64,000 bases of DNA from Enoplolaimus lenunculus. Lineage: Eukaryota > Nematoda > Enoplea > Enoplida > Thoracostomopsidae. The stretch is from NCBI GenBank assembly GCA_030248215.1, contig JASANG010004000.1, positions 62,001 to 126,000 of the forward strand. The letters are read 5' to 3'. Both the position numbers and the translations under genes were made by a program. Under the pieces are notes generated by a model, which worked only from the letters and a program-made list of their open reading frames with translations, was not told where the DNA came from and did no database searches. Of the stretch, positions 12,600 through 24,700 are shown piece after piece (the stretch's first letter is position 1; every line of letters begins with the position of its first letter).

Positions 12600-14180
12600 G
12601 TAATCATGGTGAATTATTTAAAACTTCAAAGCTGCAGTCAATAATTCGTACAGGAACCACGTTCATAACTCCACATCCGATGACGGTAAAAAGTAGCAGT
12701 ATCCGGGTGGAAGTACCGAAATTGATTACTGGAAGGCCTTTGGTTCGGAATCGACAAACAAACTCTGAGAATGAAGCTAAATCGGAGCGGTCTTTGACTG
12801 GATCCAGAGACCAGAGAGTCGAAGCAACGTTTGAAGCTGCTCGAGTCAGTGGTAAATGGCGTGAACGAGGTAAAGTTTCGCTTCTTAGTGTTTAGCGGCC
12901 AATGTAAAGAACAGGGGCGGAACAGTATTATAATAAAATTCCTAAGTCTAAGCCTAAGCCTAAGCCTAGCAAAAAAATTAGTCTAAAGCTGAAGCTTACT
13001 CTTTTCTAGTCTCACAGAAAAACGTCCGCCCCTGATCTTTACATGGGCTTGTTTAGCTAAGTACTGACTAGTTTTCCGGACTGAGAAGCGCTTGTCATAA
13101 TGATTACGATTTTTGGAACCCAATCAGAGGTTTACTGGTCCATGTTAGCAATAACGATCGGCCCACTATGCCTAAGCCTAAACTCCAACCTAAACGTTAA
13201 CCTAAACATAAGCCTAAGCTTCACAGTGTCTCAAAGTTTCGTGGTCTCCCGGTTTCTAAGTGGGCAGGCACAACAATTAATGTCAACGGGTGAACAGGTT
13301 ATCTAGCACACCGGTGCAAATCCCGGCTGGTCAGTTGAAATTATGGACACTCAACAAAACGGGGGGAATTGTTGGTTTTCCGGTAAACAGTTTCGTCCGG
13401 GTTAGATATTCAATATGTAATTTTATTAAACGAAATACCTAACCAGAGTCACTTCTCAGTTTGAGTTCCGGCTTGCACCCAGGAGAACCATAGTATATTC
13501 TAACGTTCAGGCGTTAAGTTTTCGGACTATGTAACTCAAGGGCAGCACCGTTTTTGTACGAGACTCCTATAGAGTGAGCTAAAGCTTTAGACTATTTTTT
13601 GCTTAGGCTTTGGTTTTATGTCCGTATTCTCAAATGTGTATAGCACCCATCATTGATTAGCGATCGATTTTCCAACCAGTAAACGAATCACTGCTAGTGC
13701 GGATTATAAAATTGGCACAGAAGACAAAGCAAAAGCAAAAACTCGCTAAATTTCTAATCTGACAGTTCACAGTTTCGAAAGCATCAAGAGTTAGCGCTAT
13801 CTGATGATAGGTGCTACACAACTTTGAGAAGCGCGGATTTTAGGCTTAGTTATAGTGTTATCCTTACGATGACACTTAAGCTTATACTACTGTTACGCCC
13901 CTGAAAGTAACTAATGGCCAATATTTCAGTAGAAAAGTTCACACGAGCACGAAATCGACAATCTCCAAGGTCCAAAGTCTCTCGACAATTTGGGACCACA
14001 AAGGCCAAACCGATCGAGGCCTTTGGGACAGCGAATTCAAATACAAATCTTGCAGTCACTACTGACAATTCGGGATTCATGCGAAGATCGAGACAAACGG
14101 TTGAAAAAGCGCAATGGCTGATTGGACGAATGCGAGAAATTATTGATCAGCTGGAGCTAATTTTACGTCGCCGGCGATAA
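11218..14180 (+). CDS. Secreted Frizzled-CRD protein (sFRP-like), three exons
   Basis: Exons are 11218-11257, 11769-12869 and 13930-14180; each junction is GT..AG and in phase (phase 1 both times), giving 463 residues. Exon 1 holds only the start of a signal peptide (MLKLNHLLTFCLS, completed across the junction by ASTIFAVC). Residues 21-140 form a Frizzled cysteine-rich domain: the motifs PLNITMCLRLGF, YTDLAVSGRC, RFACSLFVPLC, CPELCQSARNSC and GFDWPAMFLC match the family spacing, with eleven cysteines where ten are usual. CRDs of this type bind Wnt ligands. Residues about 254-291 are a near-pure asparagine run encoded by AAT repeats. The rest is polar and rich in basic residues and ends in four arginines. 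I see no netrin-like, kinase or transmembrane segment, so it is neither a Frizzled receptor nor a classic sFRP. AATAAA follows the stop by 73 bases. The start is chosen because this Met begins a hydrophobic segment ending in a perfect GTAAGT donor. Confidence 0.82.
12497..12600 (+). repeat. AAT/AAC trinucleotide microsatellite inside the Frizzled-CRD coding exon
   Basis: A run of AAC then almost pure AAT triplets in frame encodes about 35 asparagines. It is likely length-polymorphic. Confidence 0.9.
12897..13049 (+). mobile_element. Family A element in intron 2 of the Frizzled-CRD gene
   Basis: GGCCAATGTAAAGAACAGGG at the left; CCCCTGATCTTTACATGGGC at the right; the core holds four CCTAAG-type units. 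It begins only 27 bases after the exon 2 donor, so most of the proximal intron is this element. Confidence 0.88.
13551..13612 (-). mobile_element. Family A fragment next to a family D element
   Basis: TATAGAGTGAGCTAAAGC, TTTAGACTATTTTTTGC, TTAGGC: the sub-terminal part only, directly followed by the family D end at 13622. Confidence 0.5.
13622..13836. mobile_element. Family D palindromic element in intron 2 of the Frizzled-CRD gene
   Basis: CCGTATTCTCAAATGTGTAT at the left and GTGCTACACAACTTTGAGAA at the right form inverted ends; inner arms are TAGCACCCATCA and TGATGATAGGTGC. It ends about 90 bases before the exon 3 acceptor. Confidence 0.72.
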
Positions 14181-14252
14181 ACGTGTGAATATTTTAGTTT
14201 AATTTTAAAACGGTTTCTTATCTTAATATTTTAGCTTCTAAGACTTGTATAA

Positions 14253-14258
14253 AATAAA
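14253..14258 (+). promoter_or_regulatory. Polyadenylation signal of the Frizzled-CRD gene
   Basis: AATAAA lies 73 bases after the TAA stop in an AT-rich stretch, with no other hexamer between; a plausible 3' end for the Frizzled-CRD transcript. Confidence 0.55.
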
Positions 14259-14340
14259 GATTCGTAAAAGTTCCATGTCTCGAATTGATGCCTTAAATAT
14301 GTTATCTCTGCAATGTGGGCGGATCAGAAATTGCGACTTT

Positions 14341-14450
14341 TGTATGCTTTTTTCCACAGACTCAGGCTTGAGGAAAGGTCTGGGTAGTTAAACCTCAAAT
14401 TAAAGTCTGAACGTAAGCTTTAACCTTGAATGTGAAGGAAAAAAGTACAA
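14341..14450. mobile_element. Family K element
   Basis: TGCTTTTTTCCACAGACTC at the left and GAATGTGAAGGAAAAAAGTA at the right; diverged core. Lies just past the Frizzled-CRD polyadenylation signal. Confidence 0.5.
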
Positions 14451-14609
14451 AAGTCAAAATTCGACCCACCACTAACTTAAGCTTCGCAACAGCAAGCATC
14501 AAAGTATATTGTTGCACGGTGTGGAAGACTCGTCTACTGCACAACTACCATTTCAGTCTCAGAACAGCAGAGAAAATATACCTGGCTCAGCCTTTTCGGA
14601 ACTCCCACT

Positions 14610-15062
14610 GTAATGACCCGAATAAGAGGAAGGAAAGACTGATGATTATTTGGTCTCTTCGGAGAGTACCATCCTCGGTATTCGGGTCCGGGCTGTAAGT
14701 TATTTTTCAATTCAGCTGGAGTATATTTGGAGCACACGCGTTTAACTTTATGCCACCCATTTTTATGATTTTAGTCCATTAGTTTAGTAATATTGTTGTA
14801 CGACTTGAGTATGCTGCAAAACGAATATAGGTAATGTTAATATATACCTACTAGAAATGAATCAAATTCTGCGCTATAGTATGATCCAGGAGGCATTTCG
14901 CAATCTAACTGGGGTAACTGACGTCTATGGTCTAATTAGTAATTTTAGTTTCTATCATTTACGGACCCTAATTCGGCAAGTAAACTCTTTTGTATTAAAT
15001 ATTCAATACAGGAACCCGGACTCTTATTATTTTGAGCTCTCTTATTGTGGTCACCACAGTAC
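14610..15062 (-). mobile_element. Family B element, diverged centre
   Basis: ACTGTAATGACCCGAATAAG at the left, TTATTGTGGTCACCACAGTA at the right; the middle is rearranged but retains GGACCCTAATTCGGC. Confidence 0.65.
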
Positions 15063-15504
15063 GTAATGTCTACTGTCGAAAATTTATAGGGATAACCTAC
15101 AAATCAAACCTGTTGATACTAAACTCAGATATGAAAAGCGGGTAAAGATATTTAGCCGGCATCAGCTTGCATATGGAAATTTTGTTTTGCAATCGCGGGC
15201 GCAGCCATGTTAAAATATTTTACCCGCGGTCCGTCCATACCCATCTATATGATTTTAGAGTGTTCACAAGTAAATTGTTTATTTTGCAAATTACTGAAAA
15301 CGTTCTAATTTAGAAGATAATTGCAATAGACCAATGGTCATTTGTCGTTGAAACGATGACGTGTTCAAAAATTCAAGTTTTTCTAGTACCACGCATACTT
15401 GGTAATTGATATCTAAATGTTAGGTAGGTTACAATGAGCAAATTTTTTATCCTCCCTTTGAAGTACCTGCTACCCTCGGGTATATATAACTACGATAAAA
15501 ATTT

Positions 15505-15650
15505 CGACTAATGTATAGAAAAGGGCTGTTTACACTTGTATATGAATATTCCTAAGCCTAAAGCTTAAGCAAAAAAATTAGTCAAAGCTTTAGTTTACTC
15601 CATTGAAGTCCCGCAGGAAAAAAGTTCCGCTCACGCCGACCTTTGGACGG
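15505..15650 (+). mobile_element. Diverged family A element
   Basis: Begins near TAATGTATAGAAAAGGGC, contains TATTCCTAAGCCTAAAGC and AGTCCCGCAGG, and ends near CGACCTTTGGACGG. It lies just downstream of the pseudo-esterase stop codon and could fall in its 3'UTR. Confidence 0.6.
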
Positions 15651-15743
15651 ACCTAAATTTCTAACCCGACCAGCAATTACACGCGGATAAAAGGGTCCGT
15701 ACAACTGCGACAAAACTAAATCGTAAATGGTGAACGCATCGTT

Positions 15744-18700
15744 TTAAGCATTAAGCATTTCAAGAGGTTGAAACAATTTAAGCCAAAATAGCAAATCATT
15801 CGCGTGATATCCAGGCAGCATTTGAGATGTCGGCAAATTCAACGACAAATAGTTTCCACGGTTTTTATTGAATTTGTTCCACTTGATTCCACGAATTGGC
15901 GTTGGAGTTGGATTTCTAAAAAGCAAACAACTTTATCTGTCTTTCACTAAGTTAGTTGGCTTTCAGTGTATATACTCATTTAGGACTGTTAATTGGGTTA
16001 AAGTTGGAGTTAAAAACTTATAAAGCAATAGAAGTTAAACGTATGGCTGACCATAAAGTATGCGAGTAAACTGCTCTCCTCGTGGCGTCGGTGAGGGCTG
16101 AGGCTTGTGCCGCGCGATTCCGCTCTTTGTGCAGGTAACCAAGGGTCCCCATGCGAACTATCATTCATTAATATGCTAGAACACAACTGATCTACTATAT
16201 CGGTCTATATCCGAGAGTAATAACATCCAGGTTCGTAACCGGGATTTTAATTTGGTTAAAATATACTCGTTGTTCGGACCGCGTTGAAGATGTGGGCCAA
16301 TGCATAGAACAGGGCCTTAACAGTATAATTAGCATATTCCTCCAGTCTAAGCTTAAGCGTAAGAAAGAGCTTATTACGAAACCTAAGCCTTAGCCCTAGC
16401 ATAACCCAAAAACAGTCTAAAACTCAAGCTTGCTCTATTGCAGTCCCGCAGAAAACGTTCCTTCCACGATCTTTACATGGGCCAAAATATGTAACGAGGA
16501 CACAAAATGTAGCGAATTATTTTTCATTCTAAGATTTAAAGGAGTGCATACCCCGTGACACTCACATGACTCGGCAACTGTATTCAAAACATTTTAAACT
16601 ACATTAATTTTAAGTCGAAACAAAAATTTAAATTTGTATTCAGCTTTGAGTTCCGTTAAAACAAAACTTTGCAAATTACTGATATTTGGCAAAATTAGTG
16701 ATAAGGGTTGCAACTACGCCGCGCATATCCTTATCAGATATGGTTTGGTTGTGAAACAACGGTGTCCACACTTTGGCGTTCGGATCCGCATTGAAATCCA
16801 TATCGAATAAGTATTCGAGCATCGATGAATGAATTGATCCTAAACAATTGAACTTTATTGCAAGCAAGGATTTGTCAGAGATCGGGTGCAAAAATTTCTA
16901 AGGGGTCAGGGAAAACGTTCGGTAGGACGAAATTGCCGTCACCCCGTAGTTGTGGCTCTGGCATAAGCAGGTTAGTTTCCACCGTTTCAAGGTTGTAGTG
17001 TTTTGGGGGACGAATTGCGAGAAATCATCGTTCGGACCACGCGGCACATATAGTGACAACACCTAAGGATTGCGCTATACTTTGCTGTACAGGACACCGC
17101 CGCACTCCGCTATGCGTTGCTAACATAAATATAGACAAAATATATTTGGTTTCGTGAGACAATTTTTAATAGCGACGCATCGGCGTCCGACGGCACGCGG
17201 CGAGTATAGCTCAAATCATAGTGTCCCCCGTGAAGACAACTATGCAAGTTTTTCAAATTATAGGAACGTACCGTGCCAAGGTATTGAGTATGTTTTTGAG
17301 CTGCTCGCATGATCAAACGAATACAGGTAGACGTTGGTTGAATTCTGAGAGAACAAAATCGCTTCTTGGAACGCAGGCATCCAGTAGTCTTGAGATGATC
17401 GCATCTAAAAGGCAAACTCCAGGGTCCATTATACATTGATTGTTATCACGACAATTCGTCGGCCGACAACTTGTAACCCGAACTTTCATCGACTCGACAA
17501 TTTGTCGCACATTATTGTGTTTAGGCTTAGATTTGGATTAGGATTATGATTTATCAACAACTCGGGGCGCACACCGGAATGCTTTCTACAACAATTTTAA
17601 CAAAAGATTAAACCACACTGGGAACAGATCCATCGACGTGTGTAATTTTGAAAAAAATTATACTTCGAGCACCAAAACCGCTCACAGTCAAAAAAATTTC
17701 AACGGAGACGTATGCTGAAAGATCTTATATTTTACACGCTGGGTCAAAGTGTTTTAAGGATCATTGTTTTAGTCGAGTTGTTTAGCGTTTTTAGCTCGCT
17801 TCTGATCGCGGACACAGAGATATGTGTGAAAAATAAAGCTAAATTACGTACCGCCACAGCCTGATTAAACCAAACCAATTCGGTCATAACGCTTCCACCA
17901 GGAGACTGAGGTTCGAGCAACTTGCCCGTTTCAATGTATTTATAGTTGAGTGCCAATTTTAACGCCGCAACGTTGCGATATTTATAGTGAGAAACGCCCG
18001 TTTCGATCAAATGGCGAACTGCGTCCGGTGACAACGGAAGTGATTCGCCAGGAACCGTTTGTGCGAGATTGAAAAATTCTAAAACAAAATTTGGTTGAAA
18101 AATTTTCATTAAAAAGTCAGCGAAAATTCGAAATGAATTCTTACAGGAAATCATGAAAAATTTCATGTAAATATTCTGAGAAGAAAACATTCTAAAAAAT
18201 ACATTTTGATAAACACATCAATAATTCTAAAATGACCATTCATTCAAATTTTTTGAAAACCTAAGCCTAAGCAAAAAAAGTTTAGTCTAAAGTTTAAACT
18301 GACTCTGTTCTAATCCCACGGAATAACGTGTCGTCCTTAATGTTGACTTGGGCAGAAACATTTACGGAAAATATCTAAAAAATCAAACGAAGAAATTCAG
18401 AAAAAATGTTCCAAAATTTTGAAAAAATCAATATGCAATAATCCAGAAAGTCAAAGTCCAACTAAAAAATTGAGAAAACCCTTCGAAACAATTTTTGAAA
18501 TACTTTTATCTGGTTACCTAACGCGGCTTCATCTTTGGTTGTACCAATAATAACCGGAATAGCTGGCCGGAGTTTGATTAGATCCGGTATTGGCTGCGGC
18601 AGAATGTATCCATCGACACGCGGTGCGAAAGGATTCACTGTATCCGGAGCCTTAAAAATAAGAACAAATGCAGACGTAGGGCCAAAATTAAACTCCAGCT

Positions 18701-21700
18701 ACGTCTCTAGGACGGAAGCATTTCGCGTCAACAAGAACGCGGGAACGATATTTTTCTAGGGGTATCAAACATAAGTCAGGAGTAAACCCTAAACTCAAAT
18801 GGCCATCAAATCCGATCAAGAATTCTATCTTTACCAAGAGTTAAACGTCACTTCGAAGAGGTGAAAAAAGCTTGCGAGCGAAAATAAATTGCAATTTTTG
18901 CCTTAAATATTTTAAATTCCAACACGAAACTTTAGTATTGGGGGAATATTATCGAGCCAGAGACACCTGTATATTTTTCCAGGGGTGCCACAACAACCCA
19001 GATTACCTCTGTTCTCACGTACCTGACCGCGGACATCTTTTCAGGGACGCTGATATGGTATATGAAGCGCGAGTGCCGTTAAAACTTGCCATTCTTCCGA
19101 GAAAATCGCGAAAAGTTCTATTATGTTTTCGCTTGCTCTGGTCACTAGTACGGGTGCTTCCATTCGCTTTCGACTATTCTTGCCCCCTCTCAGATCAAGA
19201 TTGAATGTTTCAAAGCGACTGCTCCACTTAAATGCACTGGTTGTCGCAAGTAAAAACCAATCAGTCCAAGTTGCAGTTTGCGTTTCAAAAACAATAATTC
19301 ACTGCGGTAAAGTTTTAGAAATAAATTCGGTCGGTAAAATGTTAAAAATTGCTAAAATTTAAAAGGGAAATTAGTATTTTTATAAACGCAACCTTTTGCA
19401 ATATTTGATGTTGTGCGTTAATAATTTGTTGCATCGGAATCGTTTGCATACACTGTAGTGTGTTTCGATGCGATTCCAAATTTTGAAATGGTGCAAAATT
19501 CATTGCTGCATGCGACAAGACACCCGGAAGTGTGTCCAAAAACGCATCAGGTCCGGTTCCGGTAGTGACTGTGCCGTTGCCAAGCGCTTTTGTAATCGCA
19601 CGGTCGAGGCCTGTGAGCGCGTCACGGACCGGAGCTGAAATAAAGGCTCGTTTTGTGAAATATGCCGGCGGACTCTTTCAATACGATGCCAGATTTATTT
19701 GAGGGGCTGGGGGCACAACTGATTTAGGGGTACAAGTACATATGTTCGCTCATGTCAACGTTTGAAAATCGCAGTTATATAAGTGCACCGCGAATTTTGA
19801 AGACCCTATTTTGCTTGATATTCCAACAAATTTTATTTGAAGGTGAATTACCTAATTGATTTTTTGACGACGAGTTTAAGTTAGGCATTTAATTGTTTTT
19901 AAATTTTTGCTTGACATAACGTATAACCAGTAAAGAAATTCTTCAGAAAACGTGCGAGCCCCTCGGGCTTGAGCGTTCAGCTCCTAAAGTCCAGTGCTGA
20001 TGGTAAACGTATAGCGCCCGAGAATCCCGGGTTCGAATCTTACTTGAAAGTTAGGGCCAATGTAGAAAATAGTGGCGAAAAGTAGTATAAGTATATACAC
20101 TAAATCTTAGCCTATACGTAAGAATTAGCTTATTTCTAAATCTAAGCCTAAGCCGCAGCAAAAAAGCCTAAAGCTTAAACTTACCCTATTCTAGTTCCAT
20201 GGAATTACGTTCCGCCCCTGATATTTACATGGGTCAAATTTTATGTCAAATGAAATAGAAGTTATTCATGTGAGAAAGGGTTAAACAATTCTCGCCATAT
20301 TTGACGAAGAGCTGAGCTGTCGCTTTCATCGTCAACGGGTTTGTTCAACTTTAACATTTTTAGCCTAACTTTTATCTTTCGTATTAACCCCGGTGCGAGT
20401 AACCCAGCTGCCAACGACCGATTTAGCTTCGTTGTACATTTGAAGCCACGATTTTGGATCATTAATATTAATTTTTGATTGGCCAATCCGCTGTCGAGCT
20501 GACATCGCAGCGAGTTGTGATTGATTAAATCTGAAATATACACACAAACTCACAGCCCCTGAAAGGTACGGGCAAGGGTACGCAGATACGCTTCCCCAGA
20601 TTTACAACTTTCGGCCCATGTAAAGATCAGGGGCAGAACGTTTTTTTGTGGGACTAGAAAAGAGTAAGCTTAAGCTTTAGACTAATTCTTTTGCTTGGCT
20701 TAGAGGGTTAGGCTCAGGCTTAGGACTATGCTCATTCTTACGCTTAGGCTTAGGCTTAGGACTACGCTCATTCTTACGCTTAGGCTTAGGCGTAGGCTTA
20801 GGTTTTAGAAATATGCTCATTCTTACGCTAAGGCTTAGACTTAGGCTTAGGCTTAGGAATATGCTTATAATATTCTTCCACCCCTGTTCTTTACATTGAC
20901 ATAGTTTCCAATGATATTTTTGCATAGAATGTTAGATTAACAATATGATTTCACAGTGTCATATTGTTGCCCTGTTGTACATTATATTCAAAAGCCTAAC
21001 GACACATGTTTCACCCAAAATAATTGCGTTGAAATTTCAAGACTTAATTCTTTGTCTTGTATTCCAGCACTAATTTTCTGATAATGTAAAAAGAGTTTAC
21101 TCCGTTCATATTTTTTAAACTGTATTTAAATAATTGAAATTTACTTTTACTTCGGGTTTAGATTAGGTTCCACCCGATTTAAGTTTACCTCTTACACGTA
21201 TCTTTGGCTGTAAATTTAGGGTATTTGATTAAACATTACCTCAATAGTTTGGAGTCGGCGTTCCTTGCGAACATTGGTTACTATAAATCATGTTTTTGGA
21301 AACCACTAAATCTTGTCTTGAGTTCAGAAATATTTGTCATATAAACGTTCATCAAATAGTCTTCAATTTCAAACTATTAACAAAGCGGGATTAGCCGGAT
21401 TATTGCAAGAATCCAGACTAAAAGTATATGGATTACCCTTGGCTCATCGATAGAGACTCAATTGAAATTGGTGGTGGAACCGCTTCTGGATCAATGCATC
21501 CGACTCGTTCGGCCAACTTTTGGTCCGGATCATAAAAAGGATTGTCGAAATTTGTCGCCCACCGAGCAACACCAGATCCGCTCATTAAAATTGCTTGGCT
21601 ATATAGGCCTGAAAAAGATAATTTGTCCTAGTCTAGAGTCCGTATTCTCTAATTTGACCATTGACATTGGCTTATACAGGGACAAATGCGGAAATGTATT

Positions 21701-24700
21701 CCCCAAAATTTTTGGAAAGAATCGAAAAAGGCGATTTTACAGGCTATAAAATAAGCCGCACCCTCAGACGGGAAAAAATTGTCTGTCTCCTTGTGCTTGC
21801 TCGCAAACAACTTTTTTTACGTAATTTTTCCATCCCGAAATACAATCTTGGCTTCGTTCCTGTATACTGTGCGTAGCATCAGTCCGAGTATAAACTTGGC
21901 GAGAAACAGAGAGAATATATCCGGTTCCGAAATTTCAGGAGAGACAAGGCAAAGCACTTTAAACAGGCTTTAGTGTAATCTTCTAGGTCCTAGAGGTCAA
22001 AAATTTAACATCGCGTAGGTAATTCAGCTTAAATCTGAATACCTCTCGCTACTGGGCTCATTGTGATCAGTGAAGCAATAGCGGCGCCAGCACCGTCGCC
22101 AATGAGAGTTATCGCTTCAGGATCGCCGTTGAAATTTCGAATTTCATTTTTAACCCACCGTAATGCAGCTAATGCATCGTACATCGCGTAGTTTCCCGGA
22201 GCAACGCTTGATTTTGTGCTCCAAAACCCTGAAAGTTGGTGTTCGATCATTGATTACAGCTTATTTTGCTAAGAAAATGCTATTTTAGACGCCTTTCCGC
22301 GCTATAAACAGCATCTTATCGTTAAATGTGTTCCGTTTTCCAAGTGCTAATTTAGCTTCAATTCAAACGTTTTTTCTCATATCGAGAAAGGCGTTTCGTA
22401 TTTATGAACGAATCCTAACTCGAGAAGAAAAACTGGTCAAATTATTTCATTTAGATTCAACTTCAAACACTTACCTATCACTCAGGCTCGGCCTCGGCCG
22501 TCAGGTAAATATTTTAGATGGGCATATCGTAGCTTTGCGTCTAACTGGTGGGGCCAATGGTGTAAATACAAATTCTCACGCTACAATTGCTTTCTTTGGG
22601 CAAATAATTTTTTAAAGCAGTCTTACGTACGCTTATAGCACTGAACTTTTACTAAATTGTGAATAAGAATAACTAAAACTAAAATACCGTCTTTGTCGCA
22701 TACCTAATGCCCCCAAGCGATAATTAAACGTCACCAAAATCACCCCTCGGCTAACTATGTTACGTAGTGCGCCCATAACAGGATAGTCAGATGCAGAACC
22801 GCGAACGTATGACCCCCCGTGAATCCAAAACAACACCGGATACTGCCTGCTGGTCGTCTGAAAATAACTTTTTACTTTGTACAATTTATAAATGACAAAA
22901 CCAAAGGCATTAACTTATGGCCGGAACAGCCACTCTCATTCCTTCCAGTTGAGATTGGCAACCCAAAAATGAACCCCAGGAGTCGAGTTAAAAACCGCCG
23001 TAGTTTTGAAATGAGTCCATACTCTCTTGAAAACAAATCCGTGCTGAGTCCATGCATTAAGTCATTAGATGTGCCGTTTTGTAACTTTGCTGAGATGTCT
23101 ATTTTCATGTTCTGACACTGGAGTAAATTTTCTACCCAGTACAATTACATCTTCAAAATCTTAGTTATCTTTGGAAGCTGGAAAAGCTTGATTTACTCAT
23201 TCATAGGGGTAAGAGTTTAACCTTTTCGATTTATGCGACCAGGGTGGGACATTAGCCGCGGGTAAACGCGGGTCGGGTAAAAAAATTTCAGGCGCGGGTA
23301 TACGCGCGGGCAAAGATTTTTATCACGCGAGTAAAAATTTTGTTTTTACGTTCGGAAAACTGTTAAGTGTTAAAATAGAAAACCTACGCTATTAAAATTT
23401 CATTTGTAAAATTCGTTGAAGCTATATCGCAAAACTTCATTAAAGCGCGAATCACCAGCAATCTTTAAAATATGGTTAGGCTTCATACGGGAGTAAAAGA
23501 TGGGTCGTTTGTAGATCTTTTTGCTCGGGTACATCTGTGGGTTGTTTGCGTTTCTAAAACGCGGGTAGGGTAAAAAATCCGTACCCACTTCCCACTCTGG
23601 ATGCGGCTGCCACGTTCATCAGCTACACACAAAAAAGTAATTCTGAATTTATTCAGAAAAGTGTTTTCTGTGGCAAATCTTGAAAAGTTTTGCTGATATT
23701 TAAGGCAATTTTTCTAAAAATAACTAGAAAACGTTTATTTTCAGACTTTACTGCAAAACTTTTTCTTGAAAACATTTCTGTTATAACAGAAATGCTTTTC
23801 ACGTGCACATTGCTAATCATATTTCTCAAATGTAAGAAATTTTTTCTAAAATGTCAGAAATGTTATTTTGAGTGTAGTGTATGCAAAAATTTTCAAAATC
23901 GAACCAATTTTGACACAAACGACAGCTGTGTAATTAACGCTAGACATCTGCTCTTACAGTTTCACTATCCAGCGCAAATATGTTAAGATAAAGACAATCT
24001 TCGGCCATATTTGCATAATCGTACGGTAGCGCAGGACACGATTTGCCAAACGTGAACGCGTCTCGAGGACTGGTCCACCGGCGCATTTCTTGTGGACGCT
24101 AAAATTGTAACCGCAAACTTAATTCAGAGAGTAACCGGATATCCGATTGTTTTAATGATCGCTTTTCGGTACGCAAATCATTTCACTCGCAACTGCAACT
24201 TCCACACGCAATTATTAACTGCGAGAACTTGCCGCTGCAACTTGCAACTGGAAGCTTTGTTCGAAAACCCAATAACAAAACTTGCAGCTGTAAGTTCTCG
24301 CTGTAAAACTAGCCCGTGCAATTACATCTGCACGGTTCAGCTGTAAAAACATGCACTTGAAAATTGCAGCATGCGAGTTCTCGCTGCGAAAAACTTCCAC
24401 GTGTGAATAGGGCTCAATTCTTTTACTGGTATTCAACTCAAACAAATTGTAAATATTGTAGGTCATCCTAGTATTTACTTTGGTTTTAAGTAACATTAAT
24501 TTGCATAGACCAACCTAACAATAACCAACCATAAAAATAGAACTGAACCGTTCTAACTGGTCATTGATGCCGCGTCTGATTATACATGGCAAATGCGCCA
24601 TAAATTTATTAAAACAACTGCTTAATGCTGCTAAATCTGGCGGGCGAAGTGGAGGGCTCGGCCCCCTGGCAAAATTTTAGCTTGGCCTACAAAACTTTAA

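Noticed and set aside
16870-17060. Stop-free minus-strand stretch between pseudo-esterase exons 10 and 11
   Set aside because: It looks mildly coding, but exons 17404-17272 and 16839-16680 already join in phase and together complete the family motif; no acceptor opens this stretch in frame.
21361-21418. Possible extra pseudo-esterase exon reading LDSCNNPANPALL after a 19-base gap
   Set aside because: A 19-base intron is implausible and the next exon at 20530 joins exon 5 in phase without it.
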